Shown in pieces: positions 10,436 through 20,500 of a stretch of 64,000 bases of DNA. Position 1 is the first letter of the stretch. The number at the start of each line of letters is the position of its first letter. Both the position numbers and the translations under genes were made by a program. The notes beneath the pieces were generated by a model. The model ran no database searches. It was not told where the DNA came from and worked only from the letters and a program-made list of their open reading frames with translations. Source of the DNA: Ezakiella sp. (GTDB lineage Bacteria > Bacillota > Clostridia > Tissierellales > Peptoniphilaceae); the NCBI GenBank assembly GCA_022778715.1, contig JALFRW010000021.1, positions 1 to 64,000 of the forward strand, in the 5' to 3' direction.

Positions 10436-11076
10436 TTGTATCCAACTCCAAAGACTGTTTCTATAGGGTCATGTGGTTTTAATTTGTTTCTTATCCTAGA
10501 AATATTGACACTTAGAGTATTTTGGTCAATAAATTCATCATCTATTCCCCAAACAAATTCAGATAGCAATTCCTTAGTAATAACCTGGGACTTGTTTTTT
10601 ATTAAGTAATACAAAATTTTTATTTCTGTCCTAGTGAAATCTATATTTTTATTATCTACATAGAAAGTATTTTCATTGAAATTAAAGTTTAGACCATCTT
10701 TATTATAAAGATTTAAATCACTGGACACTATTTTTTCAAAGGCTCTCTTAATCTTTGCTTCTAAAATACCTAAAGAAAAAGGTTTCGTTAAATAGTCGTC
10801 TGCACCTAGACTTATGGCGGAAATGATATATGCTTCTAGATCTATGGCTGATAAAACTATAATAGGAATTGATGAACTTTCTCTGGTATACTTTATTATT
10901 TCAAGCCCATCTCCATCTGGTAAATTCATATCAAGTAAAATCAAATCGACACTAAAAATGAAAGTTTTAGCTTCTCTAACCGTGCTTACAGAGAAAACCT
11001 CATAGTCTTTATTTAAAGCTATAGAAAGTCCTTTATTTAAATTTTTATCATCTTCAATTATTAATATCTTTTTCAT
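10420..11076 (-). CDS. Response regulator, OmpR/PhoB family
   Basis: This 218-aa transcription factor has a receiver domain with acidic residues E8/D9/D10, phospho-acceptor D49 (LILLD) and the conserved lysine in TKPF. A C-terminal winged-helix DNA-binding domain follows (RTEIKILYYLIKNK, then ISRIRNKL). It is first in the minus-strand cluster with the kinase, ATPase and permease and probably activates their transcription. The ribosome site is weak, and I did not find a confident promoter directly upstream. Confidence 0.95.
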   Translation of the reverse strand: MKKILIIEDDKNLNKGLSIALNKDYEVFSVSTVREAKTFIFSVDLILLDMNLPDGDGLEIIKYTRESSSIPIIVLSAIDLEAYIISAISLGADDYLTKPFSLGILEAKIKRAFEKIVSSDLNLYNKDGLNFNFNENTFYVDNKNIDFTRTEIKILYYLIKNKSQVITKELLSEFVWGIDDEFIDQNTLSVNISRIRNKLKPHDPIETVFGVGYKWKYY

Positions 11077-11694
11077 ATTTTTCGCCTAATTAAGTCCACA
11101 ATTACAAATATAATATCGAATTCTTTTGTAAACCGGCACATATTTTCAGATTCAATACATCTGATATATCACCTTTAAAATACCGCAAATTCTCTCAAAT
11201 ATCCGGCTAACATTCTCGTCCCTTTAGCTGGTGGAGAAGTTTTGCAGATGCTTTTTAACTCTAGTTTATTCATTTTTTCATCTATTAATTTTTTCATAAT
11301 TTTTCATAGGAAAATCCACAATTCCCCTAAAATAGTCTTCTATTTTATCAGTATTTCCATAATATTATAACACATTTACAAGAGATTAATCCAATACACT
11401 GAATTAGTATACTTTTACAATACATATTATCGACCGGACGCGACTAAAAGTCTTAAAATGTCCTATAATTAGATGGATTTAGTGAGATTAAAAAATAGAA
11501 TGTAGTATTTTTAATGTTTGAAATATACCCTATTTGGAAGATAAGTGGAAATAATAGCAAGCTTTTTAATCTACCTATTACAGGTAGAAAGAATGTAAAG
11601 GGTGCAATCAAAGGTTCCCGAAAAAAGAATAAACTAAATAACAGTTCCAAAGAAAGCGAGTTTTCTGGCGAAGTATTGGTTTAGATTTACTGCA
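11077..11694. other. Intergenic region, nothing firmly assignable
   Basis: This is AT-rich DNA between the response regulator and the inverted-repeat element. Apart from the 40-residue frame noted separately, a 56-residue plus-strand frame (11514-11684) is present. It has no ribosome site and no recognisable motif, and I do not call it a gene. Confidence 0.4.
11175..11297 (-). CDS. Possible small protein or gene remnant, 40 aa
   Basis: A short open frame encodes 40 residues beginning MKKLIDEKMNKLEL and ending LREFAVF. The composition looks protein-like (charged helix, then SPPAKGTR), but there is no good ribosome site and I do not recognise a family. It lies upstream of the response regulator on the same strand. 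It could be the end of a decayed gene. Confidence 0.2.
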   Translation of the reverse strand: MKKLIDEKMNKLELKSICKTSPPAKGTRMLAGYLREFAVF

Positions 11695-11842
11695 TTCTAA
11701 TAATCGTTAGTATGTTAAAAAGATTATAGCCTTATAAAAAGCCGGTCCTATGAGTTAGGATTTCTCGGTTTTGTTTTAAAATTTATTCTTATATAGAAGC
11801 GAAAACCTCATTATTAATAAAGCTCCCTAACGATTATTAGAA
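11695..11842. repeat. 148-bp segment bounded by perfect 16-bp inverted repeats
   Basis: The left end 11695-11710 is the exact reverse complement of the right end 11827-11842, with core CTAATAATCGTTAG. The enclosed 116 bp contain a weaker hairpin near 11735-11775 followed by T-rich sequence, but no gene. The layout resembles a miniature inverted-repeat element or a large RNA stem-loop. Flanking target duplications were not evident. It lies about 100 bp upstream of the unknown 163-aa gene. Confidence 0.6.
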
Positions 11843-11946
11843 GTTCTCTTTCTCGAAGTGAAATTGCTTATTCTTGCATTTTATTTGAATAAGACTTGCA
11901 ATTTAATTGCTTTTATGATAGACTTAGTTTTGAAAAGGAGGACATT

Positions 11947-12438
11947 ATGGACACCGATAAATTATCTAATGCAATGAACTACAAAGAACTTGTGAAGGCG
12001 ATGAGCGATTACAGCATTTATTATAACCGCGAGTTTTATAAAATAATATCCGATAAAATTATTGAAGCCGGCAAAGTTGAAGTCAAAGACAATATTTGTT
12101 TTGATTTTGCTCTATTTATCGATGGCTTGTCTAAAATTGAAAATGAAAGCATAGATACAAAATTTAAAGAGGTCATAGATGAAAATATTTCTACAAGATA
12201 CTATGACGAAATTTTAAATGAAATTGCTTTTGCTCCCCGCCAAGCCTTTGACCAATTTGAAGAAGACTTGAATGAATACTTAAAAGAAAAAAAAGACTAT
12301 GTTAACCAGAATATTTTGGATAACACCAAAGAAATCATCATGCACATATTTAAATCCGAAGAAGAGAGGTTGCGCGATGAAAATGCCGATGTTATAAAAA
12401 TTATAAAAGATAAAAAAGCGGAATTATTAAGCGAGTAA
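11947..12438 (+). CDS. Protein of unknown function, 163 aa
   Basis: I do not recognise this protein. It is soluble, acidic and mostly helical, with no signal peptide or membrane segment. The C-terminal third is rich in Lys/Glu (EYLKEKKDY, then SEEERLRDE), which suggests a coiled coil. The ATG at 11947 is chosen over an upstream in-frame start at 11896 because AAGGAGG lies 5-6 nt before it. It is a single-gene unit with its own terminator at 12478-12507 and converges on the PTS genes. Confidence 0.75.
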   Translation: MDTDKLSNAMNYKELVKAMSDYSIYYNREFYKIISDKIIEAGKVEVKDNICFDFALFIDGLSKIENESIDTKFKEVIDENISTRYYDEILNEIAFAPRQAFDQFEEDLNEYLKEKKDYVNQNILDNTKEIIMHIFKSEEERLRDENADVIKIIKDKKAELLSE

Positions 12439-12477
12439 GCACTCGGTTTTAATTCATTTAAAAATAAATCCTAACAT

Positions 12478-12512
12478 AAAAGGCAGAAGTTTGAGCTTCT
12501 GCCTTTTATATA
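12478..12512 (+). terminator. Rho-independent terminator, possibly bidirectional
   Basis: A perfect 12-bp stem (12478-12489 with 12496-12507, 6-nt loop) with a GC-rich centre and an A-run before and T-run after. It follows the unknown 163-aa gene by 39 bp and could also stop the converging EIIA transcript. Confidence 0.9.
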
Positions 12513-12638
12513 TTGAAAGCGATTCTAAAGTAAAACTGATTGGTTTTTGCAACAGGAAGCTTATTTAGGCGTAATCAAAACACATCTAACTTAAAAGTAG
12601 TTTATCCCGCAAAAGCGTAACTCTTACAAAAATCAATT

Positions 12639-13109
12639 TTACTTATTTTTTATTTCTAAAATAACCGTTTCTCCGGCGCCTACGTTATCTCCAATAAATT
12701 TTTTTATCTCTTTCGTATCCGAATCCATAACGACCACGGGGCTGTCGGTGAGTTTGCCCAGAGTTATTATTTTATCCAGGTCAACTTTTAAAACCGGTTC
12801 GCCTTTTTTAACTCTGTCGCCCGTGTTTTTTAGTTTGGTGAAGCCTTCACCTTTTAGTTCCACGGTATCCATTCCAACGTGAATTAAAAGTTCTGTTTCC
12901 CCGTTTGAAATTGAAAACGCGTGTCCGGTTTCAAAAAAATTAGTTATTTCTCCGTCTATCGGTGCAACTACATCACCCTTTGTCGGCATGATTGCAATTC
13001 CGTCACCCACCATTTTTTGTGCAAACACCGGGTCAGAAATTTCAGTGATGTCCACCACTTTGCCGCTGATTGGAGCGTAGACTTTTAATGCTTTTTTAAA
13101 TAGTCCCAT
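12639..13109 (-). CDS. PTS sugar transporter EIIA, glucose/N-acetylglucosamine family
   Basis: This cytoplasmic protein passes phosphate from HPr to the EIIB domain of the sugar permease. At 156 aa it is a stand-alone EIIA-Glc (Crr-type) domain. H77 in LLIHVGMDTV matches the phosphorylated histidine and H63 in TGHAFS the second active-site histidine. It sits directly behind the EIIBC gene with a 1-bp stop/start overlap (TAATG), which implies translational coupling. In E. coli NagE the same domains are fused in one chain; here EIIA is separate. Substrate assignment rests on the nearby nagA. Confidence 0.93.
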   Translation of the reverse strand: MGLFKKALKVYAPISGKVVDITEISDPVFAQKMVGDGIAIMPTKGDVVAPIDGEITNFFETGHAFSISNGETELLIHVGMDTVELKGEGFTKLKNTGDRVKKGEPVLKVDLDKIITLGKLTDSPVVVMDSDTKEIKKFIGDNVGAGETVILEIKNK

Positions 13110-14611
13110 TATTTTCTCTTCATCATTTCATCGTATACAAATTGTACTTGCGGTCCAACTATAACTTGTACCGATGTTTTGTCCGGTTTAACAAGTCCTG
13201 CAACGCCGGCAGATTTAATTTGTGCATCGTTAACTTTTGACGGGTCTTTAACTGTTGTTCTAATTCTGGTTGAGCAGTAGTCAAAGCTTTCGATATTATT
13301 TAGTCCGCCTAGCCCTGCTATAATTGTGTCCGCCTGTTTTGCAAATTTTTCTTTTTTGCTGCCGCCTGCAGATGCTGCTGTCGTTGTGCCTGCAACTTCA
13401 GCGTCGTCTTCCCTTCCCGGAGTTTTTAGATCGTGCTTTACAATCATGAATCTGAACAAGAAGAAGTAAACTGCAAATGCAACAAGTCCCATTACCATTA
13501 ATAGCCATGGTCTGTTTGCAACCGGATTTTTAAGTGATAACAAGAAGTCGATTGCACCGGCTGAGAAGCCAAAGCCTGCTGTGGATTTTAATAGTGTTGC
13601 AACTGCGAGTGATACGCCTGTTAATAATGCGTGAACAAAATATAGTGCCGGAGCTAAGAACATGAATGAGAATTCCAGCGGTTCTGTAACGCCGGTTACA
13701 AATGATGCGATTGCTCCTGCGAGCAATATTCCGTATGCTGCTTGTTTCTTTTCAGGTTTTGCAGTTTTGTACATTGCAAGAGCCGCACCCGGAAGACCGA
13801 ACATCATGATTGGGAAAAATCCCGCTTGATACATACCGGTAACACCTTTTACGGCAGCACCGGCTTCGAGAGCTTTTGCCCCTGCGAGGAAGTTTGTAAG
13901 GTCACCGATACCAATCGTATCAAACCAGAATACTGAGTTTAGAGCATGGTGAAGTCCGAATGGAATAAGGAGTCTATTGAAGAATCCAAATAGTCCTGCT
14001 CCGAGAGCACCAAGGTCGATCATCCAATTACCAAAGCTTACTAGTGCCGAGAACACTGGAGGCCAGATAAAGAATAGCACCAGTGATACCACGATCATTA
14101 TTAAAGATGCTACGATCGGAGTCATTCTTCTGCCGCTAAAGAAAGCGAGTGCATCAGGTAATTTTTTGTCGTAGAATTTGTTGTAACTGAAAGCCCCAAC
14201 AAGTCCGCAAATAATACCTGTCAGTGCATTTTCAACTTTAGCAAATCCGAGTTCATTTGAAATGTAAGCCATTTTATCTGCATAGTCAGCTGCTGCTGCG
14301 TCTAATCCTTTAAGCATAGCAACCGTATCCGGATTTAATAAACTTCTAAGTACTAAAAATGAAACAAGTCCTGATAGTGCCGCCGCACCATTGTTGTCCT
14401 TAGAAAGCCCGTAAGCTATACCTACAGCAAATAGAATTGGAATATTAGATAAAATTGCATCTCCAGATTTAATTAAGATTGCTGCAAATTTGTTTGTTGC
14501 ACCCCACCCGGTTGGGTCAATCCAATAGCCGATTCCCAGTAATAAAGCGGCGATAGGAAGCACTGCAACAGGTTGCATCATGGCTTTGCCTAATTTTTGT
14601 AGATTTTTCAT
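13109..14611 (-). CDS. PTS transporter EIIBC, probably N-acetylglucosamine-specific
   Basis: This permease imports and phosphorylates an amino sugar or glucose. Its 500 aa hold an EIIC membrane domain (about residues 1-390, starting LQKLGKAMMQPVAVLPIAALL with a cytoplasmic GVTEPLEFSF segment), an Ala/Ser/Gly linker, and a C-terminal EIIB domain with phospho-cysteine C446 in FDYCSTRIR. Divergence from nagA-ptsI supports N-acetylglucosamine as substrate; glucose is the main alternative. The ATG follows TAAGGAGG. A promoter and an inverted repeat, likely an operator, lie in the divergent region. Confidence 0.93.
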   Translation of the reverse strand: MKNLQKLGKAMMQPVAVLPIAALLLGIGYWIDPTGWGATNKFAAILIKSGDAILSNIPILFAVGIAYGLSKDNNGAAALSGLVSFLVLRSLLNPDTVAMLKGLDAAAADYADKMAYISNELGFAKVENALTGIICGLVGAFSYNKFYDKKLPDALAFFSGRRMTPIVASLIMIVVSLVLFFIWPPVFSALVSFGNWMIDLGALGAGLFGFFNRLLIPFGLHHALNSVFWFDTIGIGDLTNFLAGAKALEAGAAVKGVTGMYQAGFFPIMMFGLPGAALAMYKTAKPEKKQAAYGILLAGAIASFVTGVTEPLEFSFMFLAPALYFVHALLTGVSLAVATLLKSTAGFGFSAGAIDFLLSLKNPVANRPWLLMVMGLVAFAVYFFLFRFMIVKHDLKTPGREDDAEVAGTTTAASAGGSKKEKFAKQADTIIAGLGGLNNIESFDYCSTRIRTTVKDPSKVNDAQIKSAGVAGLVKPDKTSVQVIVGPQVQFVYDEMMKRK

Positions 14612-14636
14612 AAAAAACCTCCTTACTATAATTCAA

Positions 14637-14658
14637 TGTGTGAAAGTGCTAACACACA
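14637..14658. promoter_or_regulatory. Candidate operator in the divergent nag promoter region
   Basis: TGTGTG (14637-14642) and CACACA (14653-14658) form a 6-bp inverted repeat with a 10-bp spacer. It lies between a TATATA-type -10 for the EIIBC gene (about 14667-14674, minus strand) and its start. A repressor could bind here in response to an amino-sugar phosphate. No regulator gene is in the window, so this is inference from symmetry and position. Confidence 0.4.
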
Positions 14659-14732
14659 CCTCACCTATATATACCAAATTTTTATCTAAAATAAACAACT
14701 TTTCGCATTTTTTATTAAACAATTATTTTGGG

Positions 14733-14740
14733 TATAATAG
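14733..14740 (+). promoter_or_regulatory. Promoter -10 element for nagA-ptsI
   Basis: A consensus TATAAT lies about 20 bp before the nagA ATG and directly before its AGGAGG, so the leader would be very short. The -35 is poor, which fits a regulated promoter. Confidence 0.5.
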
Positions 14741-14755
14741 AATAGGAGGTTTGTT

Positions 14756-15871
14756 ATGCTTTTAAAAAATGGTTTGGTTTTTATAGATGGGAAATATGAA
14801 CACACAGATGTATTAATAGAAGATGACAAAATAAAAAGGCTGGAAAAAATTGAGGGAGATGGAATAGACGTTTCAAACAAAAAAATCATTCCCGGCCTAA
14901 CAGATATACACACTCACGGTGCGCTCGGCGCCGATACTTGTGACAGAGATATAAATTCGATTAAAAAAATCGCAAAATACAATTTGGAAAATGGCACAAT
15001 GCAATTTTGCCCAACCACGATGACCTTGTCCGAAGAAGAACTTGTGGAAATTTTTAAAGTGGTTGGCGAATATGATGACGAGTTTGCAAAAGTGGTCGGC
15101 ATACATATGGAAGGCCCATTTATAAGTGCCGAAAAAATCGGCGCACAAAATCCGAAATTTATAGCTGAACCGAACTACGAAATGGCACAAAAGCTGGACG
15201 AAGTTAGTGGTGGCAAACTAAAAATCATAAGCATTGCACCGGAGCTTACGGGCATTTATGAGTTTAATAAAAAAGTGGCAGGAAAATATATTTTGTCCGT
15301 TGCACACACAAATGCAACATATGAAGAGGCGCTCTTTGCTTTTAATAACGGCTTTTCGCATCTCACTCATATGTTTAACGCAATGCCGGGAATTCACCAC
15401 AGAAAACCCGGACCAATTATAGCCGCCTATGAAGCCGGTGCAACTGTAGAGCTAATCACCGATGGAATTCATATTCACGACTCTGTAATTCGTTTTAGCT
15501 TTGATGCTTTTGGAAAGGACCGAATAATTCTCGTGTCAGATTCAAACGAAGCTACGGGTCTTAAAGACGGCGACTATATGCTTGGCGGTCAACCTATCAC
15601 AAAAAAAGGCAGAAGAGCTGTATTAAAAGGCACAAACACAATCGCCGGAAGTTCGTCAAACCTTATGGACTGTCTAAAACATGCCATAAAAGCCGGAGTA
15701 AATGAAGAATGTGCGGTTGCTGCCGCTACAATTAATCCCGCCAAAAAACTTGGCATCATAAATGAAATTGGAGCGATTAAAACTGGCAATATTGCAAACC
15801 TTCTTGTGGTTGACGACAATTATAATATAGAAAAAATTATTTTAAGAGGAGAAGAATATGAAAAAAATTAA
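14756..15871 (+). CDS. nagA: N-acetylglucosamine-6-phosphate deacetylase
   Basis: This enzyme removes the acetyl group from N-acetylglucosamine 6-phosphate, the product of the divergent PTS permease, giving glucosamine 6-phosphate. It is a 371-aa amidohydrolase-fold enzyme with the metal motif H52-T-H54 in TDIHTHG, the conserved HMEGPF, AHTNA and LTHMFNAM histidine segments, and the catalytic aspartate region LVSDSNEATG. Start ATG follows AGGAGG. Its stop overlaps ptsI by 14 bp. No nagB (deaminase) lies in the window. Confidence 0.96.
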   Translation: MLLKNGLVFIDGKYEHTDVLIEDDKIKRLEKIEGDGIDVSNKKIIPGLTDIHTHGALGADTCDRDINSIKKIAKYNLENGTMQFCPTTMTLSEEELVEIFKVVGEYDDEFAKVVGIHMEGPFISAEKIGAQNPKFIAEPNYEMAQKLDEVSGGKLKIISIAPELTGIYEFNKKVAGKYILSVAHTNATYEEALFAFNNGFSHLTHMFNAMPGIHHRKPGPIIAAYEAGATVELITDGIHIHDSVIRFSFDAFGKDRIILVSDSNEATGLKDGDYMLGGQPITKKGRRAVLKGTNTIAGSSSNLMDCLKHAIKAGVNEECAVAAATINPAKKLGIINEIGAIKTGNIANLLVVDDNYNIEKIILRGEEYEKN

Positions 15872-17453
15872 AGGCACACCGGTTTCAAGCGGAATTTATA
15901 TGGAAAAAATAAAAGTGCTTGAACGCGACAACGAAATAGAAGCAAAAAAAGGTCTCGGAGCCGAGGCTGAGGGGGAAAGAGCGGCTCGTGCTTTTTCACT
16001 AGCAAAAGAACAGGTTGAGAAGTTGAAAGCAGAAATTTCCGGCGATGAAGCCCTGATTTTTGATGCACATTTAGAAATGCTTGACGACCCGACAATCACA
16101 GAAGGCGTGCAAGGATATATCGACCAAGACTACACTGCTGAGTATGCAGTTTTTCAAGCAAAAAACGACATAAAAGAAATTTTTAACCAAATGGAAGACG
16201 AGTACTTCAAAGCTCGTTCAAACGACGTGGAAGACATCATGATGCGCGTGCTAAATAATTTAAAAGGCAAAAGTGCTGAAGAAGAAAAAAACAATTTCAT
16301 TCTCGTTACTGACGAGCTATACCCTTCCGAAACACTTGAAATGGATTTCAGAAAAATAAAGGGCATCGCCACACTTCGTGGCTCTAAAACCTCGCACACC
16401 ACAATCCTTGCAAACAACTTTAAAATTCCTGCTCTAATCAGTATAGACTCCGTGGATTTGTCGGAAATTGAAGGTAAGCTCGCCATAATCGATGCAATAA
16501 ATGGAGTGCTAATCGTGGAGCCTGACGAAGAAACGAAGAAGATTTACGAAGAGAAAATAAAAAACTACGAAGAAGCAAATGAAGAGTTGAAAAAATATAT
16601 CGACAAAAAAGCCGTCACAAAATCCGGTAAAGAGCTGAAAGTGTATGCAAACATCGGCTCAGAAATTGAAGCGAAAACGGCTCTCGAAAATGGTGCGGAA
16701 GGCGTGGGACTCTTTAGAAGTGAGTTTTTATTCCTGGGCAGAAATAATGCACCCGATGAAGATGAACAATACCGCGCATACAAAGCCGCCGTCATAATGA
16801 TGGCGGGTAAACCGGTAATAGTACGTACCATGGACATCGGCGCAGACAAACAAGTGAACTATCTAAACCTGAAAGAGGAAGACAATCCTCAAATGGGACT
16901 TCGCGCAATCAGAATTTCTCTAAAAGATAAACCTCTTTTTAAAACGCAGCTCCGGGCACTTCTGCGCGCCTCATACTATGGCGACCTTCGCGTGATGCTT
17001 CCCATGATAATCTCGGTGGAGGAAATCAAAAAAACTCGCGAAATCATCAATGAATGCCTAGACGAACTAAAAAAAGAACAAAGGCACTTTAAAATGTTTA
17101 AACTTGGCATCATGATCGAAACTCCGGCCGCTGCAATAATAGCAGACGAACTCGGAAAACACGCGGACTTCTTCTCAATCGGTACAAACGACCTGGTAAG
17201 CTACACCCTCGCAATAGACAGAACAAATAACGACCTTTCAAGCTACCGTGACGACTATCATACGGCAGTTATGCGCTTGCTAAAAATGATTGCGGACGGT
17301 GCGCACCAAAATGACATCGAAGTTGGCATCTGCGGAGCAATGGGAGCAGACCCAAAAATGCTCGACTACTATTTGGACATCGGCATTGACGAAGTAAGCG
17401 TCTCTCTGGGAAAAATATTAGAAACCAAACGCAATGTAATCGAACACGAGTAA
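15858..17453 (+). CDS. ptsI: Phosphoenolpyruvate-protein phosphotransferase (PTS enzyme I)
   Basis: This is the general first component of the PTS: it autophosphorylates from PEP and phosphorylates HPr. The 531 aa contain the HPr-binding N-terminal region, the phospho-histidine H180 in TSHTTILAN, the PEP-binding arginine segments VRTMDIGADK and GLRAIRISL, and the catalytic cysteine in GICGAMG. It is slightly shorter than typical EI (about 570 aa), but the active sites are present. Translational overlap with nagA places a general PTS component inside an amino-sugar operon. No HPr gene is in the window. The gene ends at a bidirectional terminator. Confidence 0.96.
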   Translation: MKKIKGTPVSSGIYMEKIKVLERDNEIEAKKGLGAEAEGERAARAFSLAKEQVEKLKAEISGDEALIFDAHLEMLDDPTITEGVQGYIDQDYTAEYAVFQAKNDIKEIFNQMEDEYFKARSNDVEDIMMRVLNNLKGKSAEEEKNNFILVTDELYPSETLEMDFRKIKGIATLRGSKTSHTTILANNFKIPALISIDSVDLSEIEGKLAIIDAINGVLIVEPDEETKKIYEEKIKNYEEANEELKKYIDKKAVTKSGKELKVYANIGSEIEAKTALENGAEGVGLFRSEFLFLGRNNAPDEDEQYRAYKAAVIMMAGKPVIVRTMDIGADKQVNYLNLKEEDNPQMGLRAIRISLKDKPLFKTQLRALLRASYYGDLRVMLPMIISVEEIKKTREIINECLDELKKEQRHFKMFKLGIMIETPAAAIIADELGKHADFFSIGTNDLVSYTLAIDRTNNDLSSYRDDYHTAVMRLLKMIADGAHQNDIEVGICGAMGADPKMLDYYLDIGIDEVSVSLGKILETKRNVIEHE

Positions 17454-17540
17454 TATGTAAAATTTGCTGTCGGAAAATAATTTTTGCGGCAGCTTTTTCT
17501 TTTTCGCGACAAAAAAGCTGCATAAATCACACAGTATTTA

Positions 17541-17577
17541 AAAAAAAGCTGAATGCCTAAAACATTCAGCTTTTTTT
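17541..17577. terminator. Bidirectional terminator between ptsI and the subtilase gene
   Basis: A perfect 15-bp stem (17541-17555 with 17563-17577, 7-nt loop) has A-runs on one side and T-runs on the other. It serves convergent genes from both strands. A second, weaker hairpin lies at about 17468-17500. Confidence 0.92.
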
Positions 17578-17581
17578 ATGA

Positions 17582-20500
17582 CTATCTATTTGATAGAACC
17601 CAATTGATTAATCTGTTTAATGTGAGAGCCAGTTCAACTCTTGAATAATCGCTTAACGGATTGTACATTTCATCAGTTTCTCCAAGCACGAGACCAACTC
17701 CTGCCATGTCTAGAACGTCAGCCTTGCTCCATGCCGGGATACTGTCCAAATCCTTGTATTCTGGAAGCATCATTTTATCCATTTGAATTCCGTGTGCATT
17801 CAAGAATCTCGAGATAATAACGGCAAATTCTTGTCTTGAAACGTTCTTGTTCGGTTTAAATGTACCGTCTTCGTATCCTTTGAATAATCCGGATTTTACT
17901 CCCCATTTAACAGCGTTAGAAAACCAATCTGTGTCCTTAACGTCTGAGAAGTTAGCTTCGGCAATAGATTTATCTGTTGAAATTCTCATCAATACTTCTG
18001 CAACCATTGCACGGGTGATAGGAAGTTCACCTGCAAATTTATTTTCGCCAACGCCCTTCAAAACGCCCTTTGAAACCATATTCCTGATTGCTTCAGCAGC
18101 TTCACCTTCAGGCAAATCTGTCAAATCAACCGGAAGATTTTCGATAAATTCAATGATACCGAAATCGTCTTTAGCTTGTTCTTCATTTGTTTCTTTCGGT
18201 GCAACAACAGAAGATGCAGTTGTCGTGTTTCCGCTTAAATCGTAGGTCGGTTCTTTGTATGGTTTTTCCGGTTTTGTATCGGTATATTCCGGTTCTGAAG
18301 GAATATTGAAATCCTTATAGCGGTACGTTGCTACATACGAACCGTCAACGACGATATCGGTTGGGAAAGCCGGATTCCATCCAATAAATTCGAAGTTTTG
18401 ATCCGGAGTTACAGTAGGCATATAGTATGCAAAATCTTCTACTGAATAACCTTCTTTAACCAAGTAAGAAATCTTTTGTTTATTTTTAAATTCCGGAGCA
18501 TTTAAAGCACCCATGTGTTTTGCATCGAAATCAACTCTAACATATCCTTCATATTGTTCGTCTCCGTTCGGATCCACTGGAGCAACGTCGACTTTTGTAT
18601 ATTTGTATGTTAGATTAAAATCTTCGGCAAATGTTCTGTAACCTTCAGGTTTTCTTTCAAATACTGAAGGAAGTGTACCCGCTTTTTCAACAATCTTTAC
18701 CGGAGTGTCAACTGGTACAGAGTCTATTTCATAAACTGTGCCATCTTTTCCAACAGCTTCATATAAAACGCCTGAGATTTCTCCCAATTCATCGCCTGCT
18801 AAATCAACTTCAACAGCCTTAACGCTACCTTTTACCACTGTTGCATTTTCTAAATCTTTTTCAAATCTTACGTTGTATTTTGAAATCTCTCCTGTTTTAA
18901 CCTCAGCTTCAAATTTATCCGGATCCGCTTTATATCTGTTTGGCGCTTCAACCTCTACAGTGTATTTGCCCGGTTCAACATTTGTGAAAATTCCATTATA
19001 AGAAACTTTAACTACAGTATTTTCTGAATCGACAAGTCTGTAAACAGCCGTTTCGCCATTTAAGCCAATTTCTTCTACTTGAATTTCGCCAGTGTCTTTA
19101 ACTTGTTTTGCTAAATTAATTTCAATTTCGTTAAATGCAGTTGTGAATGTTGCATCGAATTTAGAACCAAGAGAAATTAATTTATTTTTAACATTTTTAT
19201 AATCTTCTGAAGATAAGAACACATCGGAGATAATTGTATCTTCCGGCAAATCAACGCTAATTTCATATGAGCCCAACGGAATTACAGTTTCAAACGGTTT
19301 TGTGCCTACAGGAACCGTAAATTTATCGGTTTCGCCCGTATTTACATTCTTAAACCATAAAGTAAATTCTTTAATTGACTTGTCGAAGTTGCCATAAATA
19401 CCAATCATAAGAGATGTTTCTCTCTTAACAGGATCTGTTACAAAGTCTTTAAAACGAACCACTTGTTCAACATCTAAATTGTCAAGTGCATTAATATCAT
19501 AGCTCTTTCTTTCAGGGATTAATCTGTCATTATTATTTACAACTTCCAAAGTATATAAATCTGCGGGTATATTTTCCCAAGTGGTTGTTGTCGTGGAAGG
19601 TATTTCTTCACCATAACGATTATATAAATGATATTGAGCATCTATTTGTTCCGTTGAAGTTTCTCCCGGTACATATTCTTCTTTAATTGTAATATTTGCC
19701 TTTTCATTTGTTGCAGGATAAACGTAGATCCAAGCCCAATTTGGCTTTTCATCTTTATACCCATGATACAAATTTCCTAACACGCTTGTAGGATCAACAA
19801 AATATTCTCTGTTATCGTTGATTAATTCAATTTGATAGTTTCCATCGGCAGGAATCCAGAAATCAAAACCACCATCCCATGGATAGAACCATGCCTCATG
19901 TGTTTTACCATCTGCAAATAAATCCTTTCCGGTTGCAGGGTCTATTAATCTAAATATTTTAGAAGGATCAAATGAATACTTATTATCCCCGCCGGTTGTT
20001 TCGCCCAAATCTTGAATTTTTTCTGTCAATTCCGGAACGTGAGATTCTAAAGCAAGCGGAATTTGGCCATTATCCAGAAATCTAATATTAATCCAAGCTG
20101 TGTCTTGTTTTGGAACCGTCATAGTATTTCTGCCGGAAAATGGTACTTTATTTCCACTTGAATCTAAAACTACGATTGTATAATCGCCTGCCGGCACTTT
20201 TGCACCGTAAGTTTCAGCGCCCCAGTCAAAGCTTGTGTATAATTGATATTTTTTGCCGCTTTTATCCACTGCAAAAATCTTAAATCCATTCCACAAGTTT
20301 GCGCTATCAATAACCGTAACTTTAGCCGTGCCGTATTTGTCCAAATCTTCTTTTGCAATCTTGGTGAATTTAACAACTACTTCTTTCGTTTTTTGTCCAT
20401 CTTCTCCAAATGTCACTTCGGTTGGATCGATATCAACATTGTAACCTTCAGGAACATCGTAAGCTTCAATTGTATATTTACCATCATTAAGAGCGTTTAG

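Noticed and set aside
11453..11650. Minus-strand 65-aa hydrophobic frame
   Set aside because: No ribosome site or promoter, and rich in Phe/Leu from AT-rich DNA.
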